Shown in pieces: positions 25,631 to 34,534 of a stretch of 64,000 nt of DNA. The notes beneath the pieces were generated by a model. The model saw nothing but the letters and a program-made list of their open reading frames with translations. It searched no databases and was not told where the DNA came from. The translations under genes were made by a program, and so were the position numbers. Every line of letters begins with the position of its first letter. Positions within the stretch are counted from its first letter, which is position 1. The DNA is from Roseococcus sp. (lineage in GTDB: Bacteria > Pseudomonadota > Alphaproteobacteria > Acetobacterales > Acetobacteraceae): positions 1-64,000 of the forward strand of contig JAOAIK010000007.1 of the NCBI GenBank assembly GCA_026414745.1, in the 5' to 3' direction.

Positions 25631-26611
25631 ATGACCCCGCGCCGCGCCCTGCTCGCCCTGCCCGCCCTCTGGCCCGCCCTCCAGCCCGCGCCGACGGCCG
25701 CCCAGCCCGCGGCGCCGGCCTGGCCGCAGCGCCCGGTGCGCCTCGTGGTGCCCTATGCGGCCGGCGGCGGCACCGACATCCTGGCCCGGGCGCTGGCCGA
25801 GGCGCTGCGCCCCGCCCTGCCGCACCCCGTGGTGGTGGAGAACCGCGCCGGCGCGGCGGGGGTGATCGGCACCGAGATGGTGGTGCGCGCCGAGCCGGAC
25901 GGGCACACGCTGCTCATGGTCGTCTCCACCCATGTGATGAACCGCCACGTGATGGCGCAGCTTCCCTTCGACCCCATCCGCGACGTCACGCCGATCGCCA
26001 TGCTCACGCGCAACACCATGGTGCTGGCGGCGAGCACGGCCTTTCCCTTCACCGATCTCCGCGGCATGGCGGCTTACGCGCGCGCCAACCCCGCGCGGCT
26101 CTCCACCGGCAGCACCGAGGCGCTGTCGAGCTTCCTCGGCCAGGAGCTGGCGCGGCGGCTCGGCATCGAGGTGCCCGACGTGCAGTACCGCTCGGGCGGG
26201 CAGCTCATGAACGACATCGTGGCCGGGCATCTGCCCATGGGCTGGACCAGCACGGCCAGCGCCATGCCCCACATGGGCACCGGCCGGGTGCGGGTTCTCG
26301 CCGTCTCCACCGCCGGCCGCACGCCCTTCTTCCCCGATGTGCCGAGCGCGCAGGAGCAGGGGGTGGCGGAGTTCGACCTCGCGGGCTGGGTGGCGCTCTA
26401 CGGGCCGCCGCGCATGGCCGAGCCGCTGGCCGCGCGCATCCGCGAGGCCGTCGCCGCCGCCTTCCGCGACGAGACGCTGCGCCAGCGCCTCGCGAGCCTC
26501 GGCATCGAGCCCGACCTGCGCGACGGGGCGGGGCTGCTCGCCGCCATGCAGCGCGAGGACCGTCTCTGGGCCGCCGCCGCCGCCGCCGGCCACATCCAGC
26601 GCCAGCAATAG
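25631..26611 (+). CDS. Bug family periplasmic substrate-binding protein (second)
   Basis: A 326-residue TTT receptor-type protein. The N-terminus is a signal peptide (RRALLALPALWPAL, cleavage near AQPAA), followed by RPVRLVVPYAAGGGTDILAR, VVENRAGAAGVIG, EPDGHTLLMV and LAVSTAGRTPFFPDVP. It is followed nine bases later by a PEP mutase/isocitrate lyase-family gene and then a haloacid dehalogenase, so its ligand is probably a small 2- or 3-carbon acid derivative handled by those enzymes. No membrane subunits are adjacent. Confidence 0.92.
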   Translation: MTPRRALLALPALWPALQPAPTAAQPAAPAWPQRPVRLVVPYAAGGGTDILARALAEALRPALPHPVVVENRAGAAGVIGTEMVVRAEPDGHTLLMVVSTHVMNRHVMAQLPFDPIRDVTPIAMLTRNTMVLAASTAFPFTDLRGMAAYARANPARLSTGSTEALSSFLGQELARRLGIEVPDVQYRSGGQLMNDIVAGHLPMGWTSTASAMPHMGTGRVRVLAVSTAGRTPFFPDVPSAQEQGVAEFDLAGWVALYGPPRMAEPLAARIREAVAAAFRDETLRQRLASLGIEPDLRDGAGLLAAMQREDRLWAAAAAAGHIQRQQ

Positions 26612-26620
26612 GAACACCTC

Positions 26621-27493
26621 ATGGCCAATCCCGCCCTGCGCGCCGCCCTCGCGGCCAGGCGCTTCATCCTCGCCCCCGGCGTCTTCGACATGATCAGCGC
26701 GAAGATCGCCGACGGGATGGGGTTCGACTGCCTCTACGGCACCGGCTTCGGCACCGTCGCCTCGCATCTCGGCGTGGCGGATGCCGGCATCGCCACCTAC
26801 ACCGACATGGTGGCGCGCATGGGCCAGATGGCGCGCGGCTGCCGCACGCCGATGATCGCCGATGCCGATACGGGCTATGGCGGGCTGCTCAACGTGCGCC
26901 ACACGGTGCAGGGCTACGAGGCGGCGGGGCTCTCGGGCATCCAGCTCGAGGACCAGGAGATGCCCAAGAAATGCGGCCACACCCCGGGCCGCCGCGTCAT
27001 CCCCGCCGAGGAGATGGTGCTGAAGATCCGCGTCGCCGCCGAGGCGCGCCGCGACCCCGATTTCCTCATCGTCGCGCGCACCGATGCGCGCACCACCCTC
27101 GGCCTCGAGGAGGCGATCCGCCGCGGGCGCATGTACGGCGAGGCGGGGGCGGACATCGTCTTCATCGAAAGCCCCGAGAGCGAGGCGGAGATGGCCGAGA
27201 TCGGCCGCAGCATCGACAAGCCCCTGCTCGCCAACATGGTGGAGGGCGGGCGCACCCCCATCCTGCCGGCCAGGCGGCTCGAGGAGCTGGGCTACGCCAT
27301 GGCCATCTATCCGGCGGTGGGCTTCCTCGCGGCGGCGGCGGCGCTGGAGCGCGCCTATGCCCACCTCAAGGCCGCGGGCGACAGCCTGGCGCTGGGCGAA
27401 TCCTACGGCTTCAGGCGCATGACGGAGCTCATGGGCTTCCCCGAGGTGTGGGAGTTCGAATCCCGCTGGGCCAAGAAGGATCCCGCGGCATGA
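26621..27493 (+). CDS. Isocitrate lyase/PEP mutase family protein
   Basis: A Mg-dependent lyase of 290 residues. Family marks are LAPGVFDMISAKIADGMGFDCLYGTGFG, the metal/substrate site IADADTGYGG, QLEDQEMPKKCGHTPGRRVI (KKCGH-type active-site loop) and ARTDARTTLGLEEAI. It probably cleaves or forms a C-C or C-P bond of an oxaloacetate-like acid (oxaloacetate decarboxylase, methylisocitrate lyase or relatives). Its stop overlaps the next ATG by four bases. Confidence 0.9.
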   Translation: MANPALRAALAARRFILAPGVFDMISAKIADGMGFDCLYGTGFGTVASHLGVADAGIATYTDMVARMGQMARGCRTPMIADADTGYGGLLNVRHTVQGYEAAGLSGIQLEDQEMPKKCGHTPGRRVIPAEEMVLKIRVAAEARRDPDFLIVARTDARTTLGLEEAIRRGRMYGEAGADIVFIESPESEAEMAEIGRSIDKPLLANMVEGGRTPILPARRLEELGYAMAIYPAVGFLAAAAALERAYAHLKAAGDSLALGESYGFRRMTELMGFPEVWEFESRWAKKDPAA

Positions 27494-28209
27494 CGGCCCC
27501 GCCCGAGGCCCTCGTCTTCGACGTGTTCGGCACGGTGGTGGACTGGCGCAGCGGCGTCGCCCGCGCGCTGGCCCCCTTCCTCGCGGCGCATGGCCGGCCC
27601 GATCTCGACCCCTTCGCGCTGGCCGATGCCTGGCGGCGCCGCTACCAGCCCGCCATGGAGGAGGTGCGCGCCGGCCGCCGCCCCTTCACGCGGCTGGACG
27701 TTCTGCACCGGGAGAACCTGGAGGGCGTGCTGCGCGAGCACGGGATGGACCCCGGGCGCATGGCCGAGGCCGATCTCGACGACCTCACTCGCGCCTGGCA
27801 CCGGCTCGACCCCTGGCCCGACGTGCTGCTCGGGCTCTACCGGCTGAAGCGGCGCTTCTTCATCGCGCCGCTCTCCAACGGCAACATCCTGTTGCTCGCG
27901 AACATGGCCAAGCGCGCCGGCCTGCCCTGGGACGCGATCCTGGGCGCGGAGCCGGTGCGCGCCTACAAGCCGCAGCCCGAGGCCTATCTGCGCACCGCCG
28001 AGATCCTGGCGCTGCGGCCCGATCGGCTCTGCCTCGTCGCCGCGCACAACGGGGATCTGGCGGCGGCGCGGGCGGCGGGGCTCGCCACCGCCTTCGTCCC
28101 GCGCCCGACCGAGCACGGGCCGGGCCAGCGCATCGACCTCGCGCCCGAACAGGCATGGGACTGGGTAGCGACGGATTTCCTCGACCTCGCGGCGCAGCTC
28201 GGGGTGTGA
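27490..28209 (+). CDS. Haloacid dehalogenase type II family protein
   Basis: A 239-residue HAD-superfamily hydrolase. The nucleophile Asp lies in LVFDVFGTVVDWR, motif II in APLSNGN, the motif III Lys in RAYKPQPEAYL, and motif IV is VAAHNGDLAAARAAG; the cap domain is about 20-100. This pattern matches L-2-haloacid dehalogenases, which remove halide from short 2-haloacids, but many relatives are phosphatases. It is translationally coupled to the PEP mutase-type gene by ATGA. It abuts the stop of the GH3 gene on the other strand. Confidence 0.88.
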   Translation: MTAPPEALVFDVFGTVVDWRSGVARALAPFLAAHGRPDLDPFALADAWRRRYQPAMEEVRAGRRPFTRLDVLHRENLEGVLREHGMDPGRMAEADLDDLTRAWHRLDPWPDVLLGLYRLKRRFFIAPLSNGNILLLANMAKRAGLPWDAILGAEPVRAYKPQPEAYLRTAEILALRPDRLCLVAAHNGDLAAARAAGLATAFVPRPTEHGPGQRIDLAPEQAWDWVATDFLDLAAQLGV

Positions 28210-29691
28210 TCATCCCCCCCTGAGCAGCCCGTCGCGGAACCCGGCGAAGCGCGCCGGGTCGGCCACCACGCGCGGGACCTTGTGCTGGCCCCCGCCCTTG
28301 CCGATCGACTCCATCCAGGCGGCGAAGCGGCCCTCGGGCACCAGATCCACGACCGGGGGGGCGAGCTGCCCGCCCTCGCGGTGGGCGCGGTAGTCGTCGT
28401 TCCCCGCCATCAGCCGCGCATCCAGCCGCGCGGCCAGCGCCGCGGCGTCGCCCGCCGCCTCGGCCGCCGCCTCGATGATCCAGCGGTGGCGGCCGAGGCC
28501 GCCCTCCATCTCCGCGCCCACCATGAACTCGCGCCAGGGGATGCCCTCCAGCGCGGCGTGGATCTCCTCGCCCGAGAGGTGCTCGCCGAAGGCGGAGAGC
28601 GTCCAGGCGGTGCGGCCCGTCACCGCCACGCGCGGCGGCGCGAGGCTCGTGAAGCGCACCACATCGCCCACCACATGGCCGAAAAGCCCCGCGCAGGTGG
28701 AGACGACGAGCGCGTAGTCCACGCCCGTCTCGACCTCGGCCACCGTCAGGCGGCGCGGGGCGGGCGCGTCGAGCTCGCCGAGCGGCACGAACTCGAAGAA
28801 CACGCCGCCGTCGAGAATCAGGCGCATCCCCTCCGCCTCGCCCGCATCGGCCACCGCGAAGAAGCCCTCCGAGGCGGCGAAGACCTCGCGCGTGTCGCAG
28901 CCCGGGGGCAGGAGGGCGCGGGTGCGCGCGCGATAGGGCGCCCAGGCGACGCCGCCATGGATGAGCAGGCCGAGATCGGGCAATGGCGGCGCGCCCCGGG
29001 CCTCTGCGAGCCGCTCCAGCAGCAGCAGCACCCAGGAGCAGGTGCCGCCCAGGATGCGCGCGTCGCGCGGGGCCTCGGCCACCATGCGGGCGAGCTTGCG
29101 GCCCCAGTCGGGCTCGAGGGCGAGGGCGGCGGGCGGCCAGCTCCAGGGGCGCAGGAAGGCGGGGATGGTGGCCGCGGCGATGCCCGAGAGATCCCCCGCC
29201 CGCACGCCGGGGGCGAGTTCCGCCAGCGCGGTGCTGCCGCCGAGCATGAAGCCCGGCCCCGCGAGCGGCCGCGCGCCGGGGCTGTTGGCGAGGTGCCAGG
29301 CCAGCGTCTCCAGCGCGGCGGCGCGGTTGGCGCGGACCATCTCCGCGGTCACGGGGATGTGCTTGCTGGCGCCGGAGGTGGTGCCGGAGGAGAGGGCGAA
29401 GAAGGGGATTCGCCCGGGCCAGGAGATGTTCTCCAGCACCGGGAAGGCGGGCTTGAGGAACTCCTCCCACATCGCCTCGTAGCGGCGCAGCGGCACGGCG
29501 CGGGCGAAATCGGCATGGCCCGAGAGGCGGGCGAAGCCGTGCGCGCGGCCGAAGCGGGTGGGGGCGGCGCGGGCCAGCAGCCGGCGCAGCACCGCCGCCT
29601 GCGCGGCCGCGGGATCGAGCCGCCGCAGCCGCCGCAGGCGCCGCGCGGCCGCGAGGCGCAGCAGCGGCGTGGCGTCGAAGGGGACGCTCAT
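28210..29691 (-). CDS. GH3 family acyl-acid amido synthetase
   Basis: Plant GH3 enzymes adenylate carboxylic acids (auxin, jasmonate, benzoates) and join them to amino acids; bacterial members are mostly uncharacterised. The 493-residue protein has the ATP-binding loop SSGTTSGASKHIP, the AASEGFF motif and GDVVRFTS, as in the family, and ends with a C-terminal domain finishing GGGQHKVPRVV. Its ATG overlaps the stop of the upstream penicillin-acylase-type gene by four bases. A synthetase and a hydrolase of amide bonds in one operon suggests turnover of an N-acyl amino acid or similar conjugate. Confidence 0.88.
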   Translation of the reverse strand: MSVPFDATPLLRLAAARRLRRLRRLDPAAAQAAVLRRLLARAAPTRFGRAHGFARLSGHADFARAVPLRRYEAMWEEFLKPAFPVLENISWPGRIPFFALSSGTTSGASKHIPVTAEMVRANRAAALETLAWHLANSPGARPLAGPGFMLGGSTALAELAPGVRAGDLSGIAAATIPAFLRPWSWPPAALALEPDWGRKLARMVAEAPRDARILGGTCSWVLLLLERLAEARGAPPLPDLGLLIHGGVAWAPYRARTRALLPPGCDTREVFAASEGFFAVADAGEAEGMRLILDGGVFFEFVPLGELDAPAPRRLTVAEVETGVDYALVVSTCAGLFGHVVGDVVRFTSLAPPRVAVTGRTAWTLSAFGEHLSGEEIHAALEGIPWREFMVGAEMEGGLGRHRWIIEAAAEAAGDAAALAARLDARLMAGNDDYRAHREGGQLAPPVVDLVPEGRFAAWMESIGKGGGQHKVPRVVADPARFAGFRDGLLRGG

Positions 29692-31940
29692 CGCCGCGCG
29701 GGCATGAGCCGCGTCAGGTGCGGGAACTCCGCCGCCACCGTCCCGGGGCGCAGCGGCAGGCGGATCATGCGCCCCTCGCGCCACATCGGCACCTGGTCGG
29801 CGAAGGCGGCGCTGCCGAGCCAGCCATCCTGCCCGCCCCAGAGCACGAACCAGTTGGCGTCGGGGTCGCTCAAGTCGGAGACGTGGCGGGCCATGGCGCC
29901 GAAGGTGACGGTGTGGCGGCCTGCGATCAAGCCGTGCGAGGTCTTCATCGGCGTCTCGCGCGAGCCGCCCACGGGGAAGTCGCCGAAGACGAAGCGCCCG
30001 CCGACCAGCGGCAGGTTGACCAGCCAATGCGCGGCGCGCAGCCGGTGCAGGTCGCCCCAGACGGCGTCGGGCGGGGCGAGGGCGGCCGCCTCGCGCGCCG
30101 CGCCGGCAAGCAGCGCGGCGCGCCGGTCGGGGGGCAGCGAGTCGAGATCGCGCAGCAGGAAGGTGGTGAGGAAGTTCCAGCCCGTCTCCGGCCCGCGCGC
30201 GGCGAGGCTGCGTCCCTCCGCGACCAGGGCCGGCACCAGCCGGCCGAGCAGCAGCTCGAACACGACGGGAGCGCGGGCCTCGGCGGCATAGTCGCCGTTC
30301 CAGCCGCGCAGCGGGGCGAGGAAGCCGGGCTCGGGCGCGCCGCCCGGCAGGGCATCGAGCCGGGCGAGCAGGCCGGCGGCGAGCGCCTCCGCGCGCGGGG
30401 CGCGGGTGTCGCGCTGCAGGGTCATGAGGTCCTCCACGCCGATCAGCGGGCGCGCGGCCAGCAGCTCCATCAGCCGCTGCACCCGGTCCCCGTCGGAGAA
30501 GAAATAGCCCACGGGCGGCGCCTCCTGCGTCCATTCGCGGGGATTCTCGTTGGCCGAGGCGAGCACGCCCGCGGGCGGGTTGACGAGGCGCGGCAGGCTG
30601 CGGCCGTCGCGCAAGCGGCGCCAGGGCGCGCTGTGGTCGGGATTGGCGGCGTCCAGCACCGGCCCGGCGGCGCGGAAGCCGGGCCGGTCGGGCAGGGTGG
30701 CGGCCATGAATCGGCCGATGTTCCCGGCGCGGTCCGCCCAGACCATGTTCTGCGCGCTGACGCCGAAGTTTGCGAAGGCCGCCTCGAACTGCGCCCCGTC
30801 GCGGGCGCGGGCGCCGGCCAGCAGGGCGGTGATCTCGTCCGTCGGCGTATGGCCGATCCAGCGCAGCGCGAGATCGCGCCCGGGGACGACGGGGGCGTCG
30901 GTGACGACGGGGCCGTGCTCGCTGAGCCGGACGCGGCGCGTGACAGGAAACCAGAAACGCTGGCGCAGACGCGCCTCCTCGATGCGGAAGGCCTCGGGGG
31001 GCAGGCGGCTCACGTCGAAGAGGTCGCTGCTCGCCGCGCGCATGTTGGTGCCGCCCCAGGCGAGGTCGGGATTGCGGCCGAAGCCGAGGAAGGGCAGCCC
31101 GGGCACCATGGCGCCCACCGCGTGGAAGGAGGGCGAGCGCATCCCCGCGACCAGCCAGAGATTGGGCAGATTCATGCCGAGATGCGGGTCGTTGGCGAGG
31201 AGGGCGCCGCCGGTCGCGCTCCGCCGGGCCGCCACGGCCACCGTGTTGCTGCCCGCCCGCGCCGAGGCGCCGAGCACGCGCGCGAGCGGATCCTCGAGGG
31301 GGATTTCGCCGCTGCCCGCCTCCAAGACCCGCGCCCAGATCCGGCGGAAATCCGCGCGCTCGCGCTCCGGCAGCAGGGCGAACCAGGAGAGCCAGTTCAC
31401 GTCGGTGCCGGCGAGGCGACCGAGGGCGAGGAGCTGCTCGGCCGTATAGGGCTCGCGCCGGAGGCCGAGCAGGGCCGCCTCGGGCGGGCGGGGGGAGGGG
31501 GCGAGGGTGGCGTGGTTCACCCCGTCCACGAAGCGCTGCACGAGGCGGCGCGTTTCCTCCGGCCAGGCGGCGAGGATGGCGGGGGCGGCGCGGCCGAAGC
31601 CGAGCGCGCGCAGCGCGTGGTCGATGTCGGTGGCGAGGGGCCCCGCGACCTCGGCCAGCCGCCCCTGGCTCACGAGGCGCAGGAGGGCGATCTGCGCCCC
31701 GCGCAGATGCCCGTGCACGAGGCCCAGGGCGAAGAACAGGTCCTCGTCGGTCTCCGCCTCGATCCAGGGCACCATCTGCGCGTTCCAGCGGATGGTGACG
31801 GGGGCGGAGACCGGGGCGGCGGCGGGCAGGGCGGCGAGGCGCTGCTCCACCGTCACGGGCCGCGGGGCGAGCGCCGCGCAGCCGCAGAGCAGCAGCACCA
31901 GCGCGAGCAGGGCGGGAAGGGGGCGGATCATGCCGGGCAA
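29688..31940 (-). CDS. Penicillin acylase family Ntn-hydrolase, probable lipoprotein
   Basis: A 750-residue precursor of the penicillin/AHL acylase type. The N-terminus is a lipoprotein signal with lipobox CGC (LLLCGCAAL), so it acts in the periplasm or at a membrane. The alpha chain (about 30-215) is followed by the autocleavage site with nucleophile Ser in ARAGSNTVAVA, then the beta chain with LLANDPHLGMNLP, the WGGTN loop and SANENPREW. It hydrolyses amides of acylated amines; possible substrates include N-acyl homoserine lactones or amino acid conjugates. It is translationally coupled to the downstream GH3 gene. Confidence 0.9.
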   Translation of the reverse strand: MPGMIRPLPALLALVLLLCGCAALAPRPVTVEQRLAALPAAAPVSAPVTIRWNAQMVPWIEAETDEDLFFALGLVHGHLRGAQIALLRLVSQGRLAEVAGPLATDIDHALRALGFGRAAPAILAAWPEETRRLVQRFVDGVNHATLAPSPRPPEAALLGLRREPYTAEQLLALGRLAGTDVNWLSWFALLPERERADFRRIWARVLEAGSGEIPLEDPLARVLGASARAGSNTVAVAARRSATGGALLANDPHLGMNLPNLWLVAGMRSPSFHAVGAMVPGLPFLGFGRNPDLAWGGTNMRAASSDLFDVSRLPPEAFRIEEARLRQRFWFPVTRRVRLSEHGPVVTDAPVVPGRDLALRWIGHTPTDEITALLAGARARDGAQFEAAFANFGVSAQNMVWADRAGNIGRFMAATLPDRPGFRAAGPVLDAANPDHSAPWRRLRDGRSLPRLVNPPAGVLASANENPREWTQEAPPVGYFFSDGDRVQRLMELLAARPLIGVEDLMTLQRDTRAPRAEALAAGLLARLDALPGGAPEPGFLAPLRGWNGDYAAEARAPVVFELLLGRLVPALVAEGRSLAARGPETGWNFLTTFLLRDLDSLPPDRRAALLAGAAREAAALAPPDAVWGDLHRLRAAHWLVNLPLVGGRFVFGDFPVGGSRETPMKTSHGLIAGRHTVTFGAMARHVSDLSDPDANWFVLWGGQDGWLGSAAFADQVPMWREGRMIRLPLRPGTVAAEFPHLTRLMPARR

Positions 31941-31971
31941 GGTCGGCCTCTCGCGGCGCCGCGCAAGGGGC

Positions 31972-33624
31972 CTAGCCGCGCCGCATGGCCCGCGTCAGCG
32001 CCGCCACCGGCAGCAGCCCCGCCAGCACGATGAGCAGGGCGGAGGTGCTCGCCTCCGCCAGCCGCTCGTCGGAGGCGAGGTTGTAGACGCGCACCGCCAG
32101 CGTGTCGAAGTCGAAGGGCCGCACGATCAGCGTCGCCGGCAGCTCCTTCATCGTGTCCACGAAGACGAGGATGCCGGCGGTGAGCAGCGCGCCCCTGGAG
32201 AGCGGCACCTCGACGCGGCGCACCGCCTCGCCCGGCCCGCAGCCGAGCGAGCGCGCGGCCATGTGGAGGGAGGGCTTGAGCCGCGCGAGCCCGCTTTCCA
32301 CGGCCGAGAGCGCCACGCCGAGGAAGCGCGCGAGATAGGCGAAGACGAGGGCGATCAGCGTGCCCGAGAGCAGCAGCCCCGTGCCCACGCCGAAGCGCGC
32401 GCGCAGCCAGGCGTCCAGCGCGTTGTCGAACAGGCCGAAGGGCACCAGCGTGCCCACCGCGATCACCGAGCCCGGCACGGCGTAGCCGAGCCCGACAAGG
32501 CGGTTCGCCCCGCGCTGCCAGGGCCCCGGATGCAGCCGCGCCGCCCAGGCGAGCCAGGCCGCGAGCCCGACGGCGAGCCCCGCCGTGATGGCCGCGAGGG
32601 TCAGCGAGTGGGTGAGGAAGGGCAGGAAGCGCCCGGGCGAGAGCGGATCGCCCGCCTGCAGCATGAGCGCGACCAGCGTGCCCGCCGGCACGACGAAGCC
32701 AAGGAGCAGGGGCAGGGCGCAGACCAGCAGCGCCGCCCAGCGCTTCCAGCCGGCGAGCGGCACGGGCTGGAAGGGGGCGTGGCGCGTGCTCATGGGGTGA
32801 TAGCGCCGCCCGCCGCGGCTCGCCTGCTCGAGCGCCAGCAGCACACCGACGCACAGCAGCAGCAGCGCGGCGAGTTGGCAGGCCGCGCCGCGGTCGCTCA
32901 TGCCGAACCAGGCCTCGTAGATGCCGGTGGTGAAGGTGCGCAGGCCGAAATACTGCACCGTGCCGAAATCGGCGAGCGTCTCCATCAGCACCAGCGCCAC
33001 GCCGGCGGCGAGGGCCGGACGCGCCAGCGGCAGCGCCACATGCCAGAAGACGCGCGAGAGCGAATGGCCGAGCGTGCGCGAGACCTCGACGAGGCAGGTG
33101 CTCTGCGCGAGGAAGGCGGCGCGGCAGAGGAGATACACGTAGGGGTAGAGCACCATGGCGAGCACCAGCGCCGCGCCCCAGCGGCTGCGCATCTCGGGGA
33201 ACCAGTATTCGCCCCAGCGCAGCCCCGTGGCGGCGCGCAGCGTGCTCTGCACCGGGCCCGCCACGTCCATCAGCCAGGTCCAGGCATAGCCGCTGACATA
33301 GGCGGGCATGGCGAGCGGCAGCAGCAGCGCCACCTGCAGCGCATCCCGCCCCGGGAAGCGGCAGGCGGTGACCAGCCAGGCCGTCAGCGCCCCCGCGCTG
33401 CCCGCCAGCACCGCCACCAGAAGCCCGACCAGGGCGGTGGTGGCCAGCATCTCGGGCAGGAAGGTGGCGGCGATGTGCGTCCACACCTCGCCCGCCGGCA
33501 CGGCCGCGGCGGCCAGCACCGCGGCGAGCGGCAGGGCGAGCAGCCCGGCGGCGAGCAGCGACAGCCGCGCCCAGAGCGGGGCCCCGCGGCGGGCGCGGGC
33601 GGCGGGGCGGGCGCTGGCGCTCAT
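31972..33624 (-). CDS. FbpB-type ABC transporter permease, two-domain (iron uptake)
   Basis: A 550-residue inner-membrane permease with two fused MetI-like halves and about twelve membrane segments; EAA loops lie near RTLGHSLSRVFWHVALP and ARSLGCGPGEAVRRVEVP. This duplicated layout is typical of ferric-iron permeases (FbpB/SfuB/HitB). Segments such as AMPAYVSGYAW and DFGTVQYFGLRTFTTGIY support that. The binding protein and ATPase are not in this window. A Fur-like sequence lies upstream (33677-33689). Confidence 0.9.
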   Translation of the reverse strand: MSASARPAARARRGAPLWARLSLLAAGLLALPLAAVLAAAAVPAGEVWTHIAATFLPEMLATTALVGLLVAVLAGSAGALTAWLVTACRFPGRDALQVALLLPLAMPAYVSGYAWTWLMDVAGPVQSTLRAATGLRWGEYWFPEMRSRWGAALVLAMVLYPYVYLLCRAAFLAQSTCLVEVSRTLGHSLSRVFWHVALPLARPALAAGVALVLMETLADFGTVQYFGLRTFTTGIYEAWFGMSDRGAACQLAALLLLCVGVLLALEQASRGGRRYHPMSTRHAPFQPVPLAGWKRWAALLVCALPLLLGFVVPAGTLVALMLQAGDPLSPGRFLPFLTHSLTLAAITAGLAVGLAAWLAWAARLHPGPWQRGANRLVGLGYAVPGSVIAVGTLVPFGLFDNALDAWLRARFGVGTGLLLSGTLIALVFAYLARFLGVALSAVESGLARLKPSLHMAARSLGCGPGEAVRRVEVPLSRGALLTAGILVFVDTMKELPATLIVRPFDFDTLAVRVYNLASDERLAEASTSALLIVLAGLLPVAALTRAMRRG

Positions 33625-33667
33625 CGGCGCGGGCTCATCGGCCGGAGCTCATGGGTGGGGGGCTCAT
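33624..33667 (-). repeat. Four tandem ATGAGC units spaced 14-15 bases at the permease start
   Basis: On the minus strand ATGAGC begins at 33667, 33652, 33638 and 33624. The last is the permease start codon taken here; the others are not all in frame with it. The spacing suggests local duplication of a 14-15 bp unit around the initiation region, providing extra start codons upstream of the true one. Confidence 0.5.
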
Positions 33668-33676
33668 CTGCGAGCG

Positions 33677-33689
33677 GTTCTCATTCTCA
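33677..33689 (-). promoter_or_regulatory. Possible Fur-like half-site upstream of the iron permease
   Basis: On the minus strand the sequence reads TGAGAATGAGAAC. It resembles the left part of Fur boxes in acetic acid bacteria and relatives (GAGAATGATTCTC type), but the right half is not well matched. Iron regulation would fit the permease. Confidence 0.3.
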
Positions 33690-33763
33690 CCCCCGCCTAG
33701 CGCGGAAGCGCCCCGGCGGCAAAGCCCTCCCGCGGCGCGGGGCGTGGCCCCCGCGTCAGGCCT

Positions 33764-34411
33764 TCAGCCGGCCTTCGCCGCCTTGCGCGCCTGCCATTCG
33801 GCGACGGTGAGGCGGGGCACCTCGATGCGGTCGGTGGTGCGGACATACCAGCCACGCCCATGCATGCGGCCCACGAGGTCGAGCTTCGGGGTGTCGATGT
33901 AGCGCCTGGCCGGGTCCATCACCGCCTCGTCGGCCACATGCATGGCCAGCACCTTGCCGAGCACGATGGTGTGGTGCCCGGCGCGGACGAGCTGGAAGGT
34001 CTCGCACTCCATGGCCACCGGGCTCTCGCCGATGCGCGGGGGCGCGATCTTGGCCGAGGGCAGCCTGGTCAGCCCGGCCTCGGCGAGCTCGTCCACCTCC
34101 GCGCCGAACTCCACGGCGGTGGCCACCATCTGGTGGATCAGCCGGTGCGGCACGAGGCAGACGGTGAACTGGCCGGTCGCCTCGATGTTGGCCAGCGTGT
34201 CCTTGGGCGCGGGCCCGTCCGGGCGGGGGCCGCAGCCGATGCCCACCACCGCCGGGCTGTCGGCGAAGGCGTTGAAGAAGGAGTAGGGGGCGGCGTTGAC
34301 CACGCCCGCCTTGTCCTGGGTCACCACCCAGGCGATGGGCCGGGGCACCACGGTGCTGACCAGCAGCTTGTAGCGGTCGGCGGCACTCAGCGTCTCGAAG
34401 TCGAACATCAT
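33764..34411 (-). CDS. Flavin reductase-like FMN-binding protein
   Basis: A protein of about 215 residues with the split-barrel flavin reductase fold. The N-terminus [25 protein letters not shown] with [21 protein letters not shown] is diagnostic of the FMN-binding family (DIM6/NTAB type), and [17 protein letters not shown] follows. It supplies reduced flavin or carries out small reductions, with unknown partner. ATG at 34411 or 34408; the chosen start follows an AGGGGGG stretch. It is divergent from the chemoreceptor gene. Confidence 0.88.
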   Translation of the reverse strand: MMFDFETLSAADRYKLLVSTVVPRPIAWVVTQDKAGVVNAAPYSFFNAFADSPAVVGIGCGPRPDGPAPKDTLANIEATGQFTVCLVPHRLIHQMVATAVEFGAEVDELAEAGLTRLPSAKIAPPRIGESPVAMECETFQLVRAGHHTIVLGKVLAMHVADEAVMDPARRYIDTPKLDLVGRMHGRGWYVRTTDRIEVPRLTVAEWQARKAAKAG

Positions 34412-34534
34412 GGCGGGCGGCCCCCCTGGTTGCGGGGGCAACTTGATGGGGGGCGCGGGCGGTGTCGAGGGGGGTTCACCCTTCCTTCACCGGGGGGGTG
34501 GCAGGCTCGCGCCGGGTCAGAGTGGGGTTGCCAC

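Noticed and set aside
25556-27364. N-terminal extension of the wecC frame up to 27364
   Set aside because: The extension lacks similarity to dehydrogenases and runs antisense to a Bug gene and a PEP mutase-type gene; the ATG at 25555 puts the Rossmann motif at the N-terminus as expected.
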